Source: Siphonodentalium dalli (lineage: Eukaryota > Mollusca > Scaphopoda > Gadilida > Siphonodentaliidae). From it: DNA of 64,000 nt. Made by a program: the position numbers and the translations under genes. The notes under the pieces are model-generated. The model saw nothing but the letters and a program-made list of their open reading frames with translations. It was not told where the DNA came from and made no database searches. Of this stretch, positions 55,273-64,000 are shown in pieces. The DNA lies in contig CP136067.1 of NCBI GenBank assembly GCA_032622095.1, forward strand, positions 133,489,990 through 133,553,989, written 5' to 3'. Numbering within the stretch: position 1 is the stretch's first letter; each line of letters begins with the position of its first letter.

Positions 55273-55687
55273 TTAACCCTTTACCCAACAGAACGGCCCT
55301 GTGCCAATGCATTCTCTTATATATGCGAGTCGACCATAGGTCGCCTCGCATATATAAGAGAATGCATTGGCTTAACACATATTAAAAATGATCAAATTGT
55401 CAAAGAATGTAGAAAATATTATAAGAAAAAATGGTAAAAAGTGTAAAAAAAAAGATTTTTTTTAGGCCAATGCATTCTCTTATATATGCGAGGCGACCTA
55501 TTGTCGACTCGCATATATAAGAGAATGCATTGGCACAGGGCATAACTGTAACCATCACAATGTGGTCAATGAACCGGTTCCAATGATATCCATATTTGTA
55601 TGGTGTTATTGAGACAGACCGAAGATATTTTAGGCTGTTGAAGCTTTATATGGGCGTTTTTGGCCGTTTTGTTGGGTAAAGGGTTAA
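55273..55687. mobile_element. TTAA-flanked MITE, P1 type
   Basis: TTAA-CCCTTTACCCAACAGAACGG to CCGTTTTGTTGGGTAAAGGG-TTAA. Two palindromic modules; the side segment is oriented as in 42287 and 53826. Confidence 0.88.
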
Positions 55688-55975
55688 TGCACTATTCAAT
55701 GAAGTCTAATAGCAACATATAATGCAGCATTATTTTACTTTCTTAACTTTCTTGTATCATTATTTTTTTATTTTTTTCAAAATAACCAGAATTCAGAGAA
55801 TAGTATATGTGACATGTGATCTAATTGTATCTTCAAGTTCTTTTCATTAATATATCATAACCTCATAATTAGATATTCAATAATCAGAATGTAATTTCTG
55901 CACAACATGTATGGAAAGGTGTTCTAACTTCGAGAATAAGGAAGATGTCCAGACTATTCCACTTGTGTTGTGGTC

Positions 55976-56221
55976 TTCACCCTTTCATGACAGGAGCCGC
56001 GCTGGTGCAGCATTAAAGACCATGTGCAAGTGCATTTTGTTATATATGCGAGTCTCCCATAGGGAGCCTTGTACATATCCGAGAACACACTCGCTATATT
56101 GTTAGGCCAATGTATTTTCTTATATATGAGGCTCCCTATGGGAGACTCGCATATATAAGAGAACGCATTGGCACACGGTTTTCAAAAAAAATTCAGGAAG
56201 CTCCAGTCATGGAAGAGTTAA
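55976..56221. mobile_element. TTAA MITE, P2 type
   Basis: The left flank is TTCA (mutated), then CCCTTTCATGACAGGAGC; the right end is CCAGTCATGGAAGAG-TTAA. Two modules with several substitutions. A second CCCTTCATTTCC follows the right TTAA but lacks a partner. Confidence 0.65.
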
Positions 56222-56273
56222 CCCTTCATTTCCTAAATTGACTCAATGATTAATTTCTGGACTAAATGCTGAG

Positions 56274-56526
56274 CAAGCCTTGAAATAGTGTGTCTGTCAT
56301 TTGCAGAATGAGGTCCACAGAGGGTGAATTTAGTGATTCTACCCCTCATAGCTGGCTACCATCACTAAATTCACCCTCTGGGGACCTCATTCTGCTTTCA
56401 ACTCAGCAGAATGAGGTCCCAGAGGGTGAATTTGGTGGTGCTAGCCCGCTATGCGGGGTAGCATCACTAAATTCACCCTCTGGGGACCTCATTCTGCAAA
56501 TGACAGGCACACTATTTCAAGGCTTG
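56274..56526. mobile_element. GAATGAGGTCC family, double fold-back
   Basis: AAGCCTTGAAATAGTGTGTC at the left and GGCACACTATTTCAAGGCTT at the right are inverted. Between them two fold-back units are joined by a TTTCAACTCAG spacer, giving a ~250-bp palindrome. ORF 56290-56577 is its shadow. Confidence 0.75.
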
Positions 56527-56639
56527 ATGCTGAGATTGAAATTATCCTTCATTCAAGCTCCACTAATTGTTTGCTAAAGTTTGGTTACACCAGACACTAA
56601 ATGAGCTAAATTTAGATTTCAGAAAGGAATCTAAAAGAA

Positions 56640-57690
56640 AGTTGTCAAAACATCTGTCTTGTATAACTCGGTGACTTGAGAGATTTTTTCTCATTTTGTA
56701 ATTTAGAACAATGATGACTGTTTTTTTTAACCCTGATCTAGTCTAGCATGGAATATGTCTGGACATTTCTTTATTTTCAATAAAACTCACTCATATACAA
56801 GGAAAACAAGCATAATGTATGAAGCTCAGATTTCGAGGTTGATGATGTATGAGGTGTTTTCTAGCAATGTCCCTTCAATTTTCAAGCAAAATCAATATTT
56901 TTGAAAAATTCAGCACTAGGAAAAATATTAAAATATTATTAGAGAGGCCACATTCAGGAATGATTAAATTTATCTAAAAAAAATAATTATATATTGCCAT
57001 CATGTCAAAATCTGAGCTACATTTCCATACATATGCTATTGGAAGAAAATTTAATGATGAATGAGAATGGATGGAATTAATATATGTGGTCAGGGACAGG
57101 CCCACCTTGGAATTTCCAAATGCACCCCCTCTCGCTTTGAAGCAGACCAAAATTTCCCGAGTACAAAAAATTCAATTTGCACCCCCACACCCCTTGGATT
57201 GGAATTTTCCAACTGGTACTTAAAATTCCAAATGTTAGGATATTCCAACCTGACATCCCCAACTGATGGCAATTCATTTCTAACATTTGACAAAATTTAG
57301 GAAAAATCTGACAATTGATCAAAAACAACAGATGTCACACTACGGTAAATCCTGGTTGGAAAAAATTTAACCTATTATTGGTTTGAAAAAAAAGGGTCAC
57401 TAAATTAAATGCCTGTGTTCTCAGGCAATTACATATAGGAAATTGGATGAGGGAGGGAGGTCTTTTATTTTATTTTTCCAAGAATTTTAGAAATTAATGC
57501 ATATAGAGGTAATTTTATGGTAAACAAACCTACAATTTTCCAAGTAATGTATAGAATATATCCTCCAATGCCTTTTAACCATTAATTATTCAACAAAAAC
57601 CTATCTAAATTTCAAATTGTGGATAAATTGGGGAATGATATTTGAACTCTGAAACTTCTGGATAAAATTGCAAATAATTTTTTTTTATTA
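56640..57690. other. No gene recognised
   Basis: AT-rich sequence. Overlapping ORFs on both strands at 57061-57328 share no recognisable domain. A partial GGAATTTCCAAATGCACC.../...GGAATTTTCCAACTGG arrangement gives weak inverted repeats only. Confidence 0.5.
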
Positions 57691-58195
57691 AGCCATCTTT
57701 TTGGTGATGAGGGAACCGGAGGTGTCTGAGAACACAATATTTCTATTTATCACATAATTTGCCCATAAAAGCAGTTTCATAATTATCGATAAGAGACACA
57801 TTTAATATCAGCGCGTGCGATGACGTCACATCGTTCTTCAAATGACTTGCGATCGCTGCGGTTTTTATCGTTGTTTTCCATGGATATTTCGCATTGCTTC
57901 GCGTTTATTTGATCATGTGATAAAAAGTATCTCACACTCGTCCTATTTTATACGTAATTTATCAACCTCGTCCACTAAATTCTCGGTAAACCTCGGCTCA
58001 AATCGAATTTAGTGAACTCTGTTGATAAATTCCGTATAAAATAGAAACTCATGTGAGATCCTCTATTTATTTGATGAAGCCATCTTTTTGGTGATGAGCG
58101 AGGTGCCTGAGAACACAGTATTTCTATTTATTTGATGAAGCCATCTTTTTGGTGATGAGGGAGGTGTCTGAGAACACAGTATCTTTGATTTATTT
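57691..58195. repeat. ~63-bp unit in three copies around a fold-back insertion
   Basis: GAAGCCATCTTTTTGGTGAT, GAG...GAGGTGTCTGAGAACACAGT is present at ~57691, 58077 and 58138. Between copies one and two lies a fold-back: TTTTATACGTAATTTATCAA, CCTCG...CACTAAATTC pairs with GAATTTAGTG...TTGATAAATTCCGTATAAAA (57948-58046). Confidence 0.7.
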
Positions 58196-58356
58196 GGCCT
58201 AAACTCACCTAACTAGAAACATATAAGACAAAAACATAAAATCCTGATCAAATAAATGAATGAATAATTTTGCAGGTAGCCTCATATATCAAACAATGCT
58301 ACAATATTATATTTTTGTATTTTGTATCAATATCCATATATGTGATTGAATAATTA

Positions 58357-58490
58357 TTAACCCTTTCATGACGGGAGCTGCGCTGGAGGAGCAGCATTAA
58401 AGATCATGTGCCAGTGCATTCTCTTATATATGCAGGTATCCCTTATAGAAGAGAATGCACTGGCTTACAAGGTCAAGGTAAATGTGAGGC
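58357..58490. mobile_element. Truncated TTAA MITE, P2 type (left half)
   Basis: TTAA-CCCTTTCATGACGGGAGC and GTGCCAGTGCATTCTCTTAT are clear. The second arm is shortened (AGAGAATGCACTGGC) and the right terminus is missing. Confidence 0.6.
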
Positions 58491-58777
58491 TTCCATTAAT
58501 AACAATGAAAATAATTAAAATAATAAATATTGATAACTAAACATGCATAATAAATATTCAAACCTTTATAAAAACACAATATAATCTGATAAATATAGCG
58601 AATATTATACAAAGTAAACTATAATAATGAATACACTACTTAATATGCCAAACAACCACATAATTTAAAGGGACCCAAGGCACTCACTGTGGGTAAACAT
58701 CACCACCAAGAAGAACATGGAGAAATAGATCAACTTTCTTGATCAAGCCTTGAAATAGTGTGTCTGTCATTTGCAGA

Positions 58778-59025
58778 GCTCTTTCCATCAATGTATCACA
58801 TTATTATAATCAATAAATTTGAAAAATGATCAAGGAAATATGGGTTGATACAAAAATCGGACTTGGCACTGAAATTTATTGATTATAATAATGTGATACA
58901 TTGATGGAAAGAACTCTTAGAGCTCTTTCCATCAATGTATCACATTATTATAATCAATAAATTTGAAAAATGATCAAGGAAATATGGGTTGATACAAAAA
59001 TCGGACTTGGCACTGAAAGGGTTAA
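58778..59025. repeat. Duplicated and inverted block ending in a P3 MITE end
   Basis: GAGCTCTTTCCATCAATGTA through GGTTGATACAAAAATCGGAC, TTGGCACTGAAA occurs at 58778-58873 and again at 58919-59015. Between them part of the block is present in inverted form (TTTATTGATTATAATAATGT, GATACATTGATGGAAAGA). The second copy ends CACTGAAAGGG-TTAA, the right end of the P3 MITEs. It is a rearranged P3 derivative. Confidence 0.7.
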
Positions 59026-59129
59026 CAAATAGGAAATCAAACATGTCAAAAATCTCAAAATACCAATATTGATGAAAATATTTTCAAATTTTGGGGATAA
59101 AATCAAATAATTATTTATCAATGCCTTTA

Positions 59130-59560
59130 TCAAGGCTTGAAATAATGTCTGTCATTTGCAGGATGAGGTTCCCAGAGGGTGAATTTAGTGACGTTATCCT
59201 GCACAATGGGATTTCACCACTAAATTCACCCTCTGGGAACTTCATTCTGCTTAGGCCTCAACTGCTATGGGGGACCTAGGATCATATTAAAGTTCCCCAG
59301 TTGAAGTTTGTGACCCATTAGTCACATCGATTAAGCATTTTATCTTCTGCACATTATGGGATATAGAAACTGAACAGAAGGGAAAAAGTAACTCAAACCT
59401 ATGTTAATTTGAGGCTATAGATACTTCCCAAAAGATTAGGCTGTGAAGAATGAGGTCCCCATAGGGTTAATTTGGTGATGCTAGCCCATTGTGTGGGGTA
59501 GCATACTAAATTCACCCTCTTGTGACCTCAATCTGCAAATGACAGACACACTATTTCGAA
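59130..59560. mobile_element. Composite GAATGAGGTCC element with two terminal fold-backs
   Basis: The left fold-back (59150-59255) and right fold-back (59450-59540) bracket a middle containing GGGATATAGAAACTGAACAG and TTGAGGCTATAGATACTTCC, shared with 22200-22380 and 41265-41300. It ends GACAGACACACTATTTCGAAG. Confidence 0.65.
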
Positions 59561-60154
59561 GCTCCCATCAGTTATTGGACAATAGGCTAGATAATTGAGC
59601 AGCTCTGTCCAAAAGCAAGTCAATGGTTTGAAAACTCAAAAACTTATGATTTCCTCAGCCAAAGATTGTGAAAATAATCAGATTCATTACTGAATTTGTT
59701 TTTTTTATCTCAGAAATACTGAATGAAATTACAATACCTTGGAGTTGCCATACATTTCAATGAATAAAATACAACTGAGATTAAAATATACAAGATACTG
59801 TATATTATAATGGAATAGTGGTGAAAATAAATAATAAATAATAATAAATATAATGCTAAAAACATTCTTAATGTTTGTAGAAATACTAATGACTGCATTT
59901 TATATTTATAATACAAGTTTAAGATAGTTTTAACTAAAAGGACCACAAAAAGGCCCTTTGAAAATTGGTAAAATTCACAGCAATCTAAGCAAAACATATA
60001 AAATGATTTCCTCAATCCATATAATCATGTAATCAAATGAAAAAAGTGTGAAAGAGTTTTCCCAGCTAAAGTAAACTGTTGTCATTATAAAACAATTAAA
60101 TGTTATCAGAAACAAAGAGAGTCAGTGAGATATATGAAGCTTGTGTACTATACT

Positions 60155-60357
60155 CACCAAGCCTTGAAATAGCGTGTCTGTCATTTGCAGAATGAGGTCC
60201 CCAGAGGATGAATTTAGTGATGCTACCCCACATAGCGGGCTAGCATCACCAAATTCACCCTCTGGATACCTCATTCTGCTTAGCTGGGTAGCATCACTAA
60301 ATTCACCCTCTGGGGACCTCATTCTGCAAATGACAGACACCCTATTTCAAGGCTTGA
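60155..60357. mobile_element. GAATGAGGTCC family, double fold-back with internal deletion
   Basis: AAGCCTTGAAATAGCGTGTC and GACACCCTATTTCAAGGCTT form the outer arms. The second unit has lost its left arm (CTTAGCTGGGTAGCATCACT junction), so the palindrome is asymmetric. Confidence 0.7.
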
Positions 60358-60449
60358 TATTGTCCCAAGCTGCATGTGCCACGGATAGCCATTGTCTGCT
60401 ATGGCATTGATTGCTTTATAGGATCATCATTTGCTAACCTTGGGTGTTA

Positions 60450-60640
60450 CAGTAATGCCCTAAATAATCAACTGCTTAACCACAGCAGAATTATGGGTAA
60501 CTTTTCAGGATTTAGTCAGAAATATGGCTTGCTGCCATGCATCGGAAAGCTCTCACTGAGAGCTTTCCGATGCATGGCAACAAGCCATATTTCCAACTAA
60601 ATCCTCAAATGGCATTGAGATTGCGGAGTCGATGTTGCTA
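60450..60640. mobile_element. Fold-back MITE (CAGTAATGCCC family), decayed right end
   Basis: TA-CAGTAATGCCCTAAATAATC starts the left arm. The arms meet at AAAGCTCTCACTGAGAGCTTT. The right arm is intact to AACTAAATCC and then degrades (TGCGGAGTCGATGTTGC) with no TA terminus. Confidence 0.7.
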
Positions 60641-61085
60641 ATGAGTCACATTTCATGAAGGTTGGTCAATGGCGGAAATTTAAATTTCTGGTATAGTTAC
60701 ATTGACCTCATATACGTACAGTCAATGAAAGTTCCCCTGCATTCTAATCACAGTGACGGTATGCAGACCAATAAGGTAATGCTTGTGTATCAACTAATAG
60801 ATACAGGCGACAGATCGCCAAAAAACGTGACATGAGGATACACCGGCAATGCCTTGTCATTTTAAAAGAATGAACAAGTTTTGCTTGTGTATATACTTGG
60901 ATACAAGTGTGTATAATACAAAAGCATTGTACATCTCACCGTGAATAACTAAAGAAGCCAGATGCAAGTTGCACCTGAGGGCAATTTATATGCTAATAAT
61001 GTTCAGCAGGATTCCTTCATTTAATATTATTCATTTTGGGGTAAACAAATTTGAACATAAGAATTGTCTATTAGTCACTGGGTCC

Positions 61086-61340
61086 AAGTCTTGAAATAGG
61101 GTGTCTGTCAATTGCAGAATGAGGTCCCCAGAGGGTGAATTTAGTGATGCTACCCCGCATAGCGGGCTAGCATCACCAAATTCACCCTCTGGGTACCTCA
61201 TTCTGCTCAGGTGTAAGCAGAATGAGGTCCCCAGAGGGTGAATTTGGTGATGCTAGCCCACTATGCGGTGTAGCATCACTAAATTCACCCTCCGGGGACC
61301 TCATTCTGCAATTGACAGACACACTATTTCAAGGCTTGAC
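61086..61340. mobile_element. GAATGAGGTCC family, near-perfect double fold-back
   Basis: TCTTGAAATAGGGTGTCTGT and ACAGACACACTATTTCAAGG bracket two fold-back units joined by TCAGGTGTAAG, the same centre as in 37984-38355. The left and right halves pair over ~120 bp. Confidence 0.8.
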
Positions 61341-61680
61341 TGGGTCAGTATGAGTGTTCATTGCTTCAATGTGCGTTAAGAAAGTCTCATTTGAAATGGG
61401 CCATGCTATGATTGGAATATTTTAGTAACAAATCACATCTGTTTCTTTAGCCATTATTGAGATATGTATTTTTATATGAGACACATCACTGAAAACCGCT
61501 TAACAAGAGCGGAAAAATTCAATTTAATATAACATTATTTTTGCTTGAGGCACAGTACTGAAAGCTTAATGATAGTGATTAAAATTCCAATCAAATGCAA
61601 CAATATTGAGGCACAGTACTGAAAGCTTAACAATAAAGCTTAACAATATTTAACAATATCCAATCAGATTTAACAACGTA

Positions 61681-61883
61681 CAGTAATGCCCTAAATAATC
61701 GACTCCTTAACCACAGCAGAATTATGGGTAATTTTTCAGGATTTAGTCTGAAATATGACTTGTTGCCATTCATCGGAAAGCTCTCGGTGAGAGCTTTCCG
61801 ATGAATGCCAACAAGCCATATTTCTGAATATTTAACCCATAATTCTGCTGTGGTTAGAGAGTCGATTATTTAGGGCATTACTG
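61681..61883. mobile_element. TA-flanked fold-back MITE (CAGTAATGCCC family)
   Basis: TA-CAGTAATGCCCTAAATAATC to ATTATTTAGGGCATTACTG-TA. The arms of ~95 bp meet at AAAGCTCTCGGTGAGAGCTTT. A short deletion occurs in the right arm near 61828. Confidence 0.85.
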
Positions 61884-62024
61884 TATACATGTGAAAGTGA
61901 GCAAAGTCGCACAACAAATTGCTGCAAATAAGGCAACTCTTCGTAGGTTCAACCACAGGCCACGAATGTTAAAACCTAGTTTTCCAAATAACACAGACCA
62001 AGGTGTAATCCCTTCTATACTAAA

Positions 62025-62275
62025 GCATCAGTGATGAGTAGTTATCCCATAAGAAATTTTCAAATAATAAATTCAACAAACGACCAGTTTGTTGAACATA
62101 TTATCTAAAAATTTCCCTCAATAAATAGGGCTCCTTCTATACTTTTATTTATCTGTTGTCTGCTTTTATCACCTTATCATCCCTTCAAATCAATAATAGA
62201 CCATTCCGATGTACATTTTTTAACTGACTGGGAGAATCCATTTCTTCATTATAGAGAGGGTTAATTCTTCATCTT
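62025..62275. mobile_element. Fold-back element related to 23577-23830
   Basis: AAATAATAAATTCAACAAAC, GACCA, GTTTGTTGAACATATTATCT forms the palindrome. Flanking blocks GATGAGTAGTTATCCCATAA and AATAATAGACCATTCCGATG match the 23.6-kb copy in order. Confidence 0.6.
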
Positions 62276-62612
62276 CATGAGCCAGGACAGACTCTGGTAA
62301 AGACAAAATTTATTTTGCTCACAAATTCTCTTTATTTAATCAGGAGCACTTTTATTGCCAATAATTAAAGATTAAAGAATGGGTGAAATTACGGGCTGGT
62401 TTTTTAAAATTCAAATCTATAAACCTTCCTAACCTCACCCATTCTTGACATTTCCGGTTATTACTTTAAGTTTGGGATTTTAAATTCATATTTCAGGAAT
62501 ATACACTACTTATTATATTATATAATGGATTGTTTTCTATAAAAATTATCTGACATAGAAACTAAAATTGTGTATTTACACAAAGGAAGAAACTGTTATT
62601 TTAAGAGGTATA

Positions 62613-62786
62613 CAGTAATGCCCTAAATAAACGACTCCTTAACCACAGCAGAATTACGGGTAATTGTTCAGGATTTAGTCGGAAATATGGCTTGTTGTCA
62701 TTCATCAGAAAGCTCTCCGACGAAATCCTGAAAAGTTACCCATAATTCTGCTGTGGTTAAGGAGTCGATTATTTAGGGCATTACTG
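62613..62786. mobile_element. TA-flanked fold-back MITE (CAGTAATGCCC family), loop deleted
   Basis: TA-CAGTAATGCCCTAAATAAAC to GATTATTTAGGGCATTACTG-TA. The right arm is missing the part complementary to GGAAATATGGCTTGTTG, so it is shorter than 61681-61883. Confidence 0.85.
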
Positions 62787-62910
62787 TAGATTGAGATTTA
62801 TGGCCTGTGGTTTATCACAGAAACAAGGTTTTTGGTAGGTGCTTGTTCTTCATTGTTATTAGCATTCAACATTCGTAATAATACCAATAATTCAATTCCT
62901 CATTTCACAG

Positions 62911-62966
62911 GCATGGTCCTGAAACCCCGCATGTGCAACCTTTTTAATCGCGTTTTGCAGATTGCG
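62911..62966 (+). other. Exon-like segment between good splice signals
   Basis: CTCATTTCACAG precedes and GTAAGTTTAT follows a 56-base stretch with higher GC than its surroundings. One frame is open and starts with ATG near the acceptor (MVLKPRMCNLFNRVLQIA). It could be a small or 5'-UTR exon of a gene that continues past the window, or chance. There is no homology I recognise. Confidence 0.2.
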
Positions 62967-63512
62967 GTAAGTTTATATAAACTTGGTCCGAACTGAGATC
63001 TAACATGTCCGTTTCCGGATTCAAATTTCACGTTCGTCATGATGAATAATTGGTCTGTAGACTCATTAAAAAATGTGCCCATGATACTTTATTGGGTGAA
63101 ATAAATCATGGAGACCTTAAACTAACTTTTGTGAACATTTGGTTGGGTAATAATGGCCATATTAAATCCAAAGTTAGCCGATCCAGGGGTGGAATGCTTC
63201 GTTGGCGTGTGCCCCAGAAATAAGAAATAAAAAATTAAATTCAAAAACGCACACCCGCGTACTGTTCAAAATGTTTCAGCCTGAGAAATGGGAAATTGAC
63301 TCTTTGTATTGGCTAAAGACCAGCTCCATCTTAAAATATTGTAAATGAAAGACCTGTGTATGATACATATATCATTATATACTGATTGAATTTAACACCT
63401 GGAGTTCAGTGCATGGAGGGAGGTCAGGTAAGCCTAAGTAAATAAAACAAATATTTGTTCTCAGGCATCCTTGTTATTAGAGAGGGCTTCAATAAAAACT
63501 TATATTTATATA

Positions 63513-63775
63513 TTAACCCTTTCATGATGGGAGCCATGCTGGTGCAGCATTAAAGATCCTGTGCCAGTTCATTCTCTTGCATATGCGAATCTTCTATAGG
63601 GAGCCTCACATATATAAGAGAATGCACTGACGTACAAGGTCAATGTAAATATAATTAGGCCAATGTATTCTCTGATATATATGAGGCTCCATATGGGAGA
63701 CTCTCATATATAAGAGAATGCATTGGCACAGGATTTTCACAAATTTTCAGGAAGCTCTAATAACGTAAGGTTTAA
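63513..63775. mobile_element. TTAA-flanked MITE, P2 type, two modules
   Basis: TTAA-CCCTTTCATGATGGGAGC to GCTCTAATAACGTAAGG-TTTAA-like end with TTAA at 63772-63775. Both modules are present with substitutions (CATTCTCTTGCATATGCG...; CCAATGTATTCTCTGATATA...). Confidence 0.7.
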
Positions 63776-63972
63776 CTGAACATTTTCCATATGCTCAAAC
63801 CTTGAGTTATATATGAATATATCATCAATAGGCTTATGTTGGAAATAATTGTTTTCACCAATTGGCATGGGACAGGAAATGTTACTATTTTGAAAACATC
63901 GTAACATTTTGTATTGAATATTTATCTTTTAAAACAAATTTATGTAAAAACTGTAACACAAGCCTGATTATA

Positions 63973-64000
63973 GTGTGCCTGTCATTTGCAGAATGAGGTC
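63973..64000. mobile_element. GAATGAGGTCC family element, cut by the window end
   Basis: The last bases, GTGTGCCTGTCATTTGCAGA followed by ATGAGGTC, are the beginning of the fold-back family. The rest lies beyond the window. Confidence 0.65.

Noticed and set aside
57061-57328. Overlapping ORFs of 79, 83 and 67 aa on both strands
   Set aside because: Mutually shadowing, no domain, no splice signals and no matching sequence elsewhere in the window.

Overview
This is eukaryotic, intron-rich, repeat-laden DNA. It is most likely from a mollusc or another lophotrochozoan. The only clearly recognisable protein-coding gene is CCT5, the epsilon subunit of the cytosolic chaperonin TRiC/CCT, on the + strand. 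Eight coding exons (1838-2036, 10066-10258, 20327-20476, 21830-21949, 28743-28928, 37521-37658, 38895-39075, 40610-40737) join in one uninterrupted frame of about 432 residues. The TGA stop is the first codon of a ninth exon at 42958. The N-terminal ~110 residues, including the GDGTT nucleotide-binding motif, are encoded upstream of the window. The organism call is inferred from the repeats: tandem ~160-bp cores behind a GTCC/GTGT microsatellite resemble the bivalve 'pearl' elements and Helentron-type non-autonomous elements. No taxon marker was read directly.

The most interesting content lies inside the CCT5 introns. Three sense-strand families of ~115-127-nt repeats fold as two hairpins with a hinge and an ACA-type tail, the architecture of box H/ACA snoRNAs. 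Family 1 has about eleven copies between 14264 and 19474, including a tandem array with a ~204-bp period. Family 2 has three full copies and fragments between 23877 and 25630. Family 3 has five copies between 26471 and 28172. Copies differ by compensatory base changes in the stems. One family-2 pocket matches a conserved 18S rRNA segment on both guide strands. CCT5 therefore looks like a snoRNA host gene with locally amplified arrays. One family-1 copy is split by a TTAA-flanked transposon in a hairpin loop.

Two CCT5 exon edges have been locally duplicated: a partial exon copy at 9912-9966 and a triplicated exon end with splice donor at 28891-29052. A possible terminal exon of a nested, unidentified secreted-type gene lies at 12606-12963.

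Most of the remaining sequence is non-autonomous transposons. There are TTAA-flanked (piggyBac-like) MITEs with three kinds of ends sharing one ~65-bp palindromic module. There are TA-flanked fold-back MITEs, a GAATGAGGTCC fold-back family (one copy a ~372-bp palindrome), and hAT-like elements (two with exact 8-bp target duplications). Very long pearl/HINE-like arrays lie at 14.4-15.4, 30.0-37.0 and 47.2-49.9 kb. From ~43.2 kb to the end no convincing gene was found. A 100-N assembly gap lies at 21176-21275.
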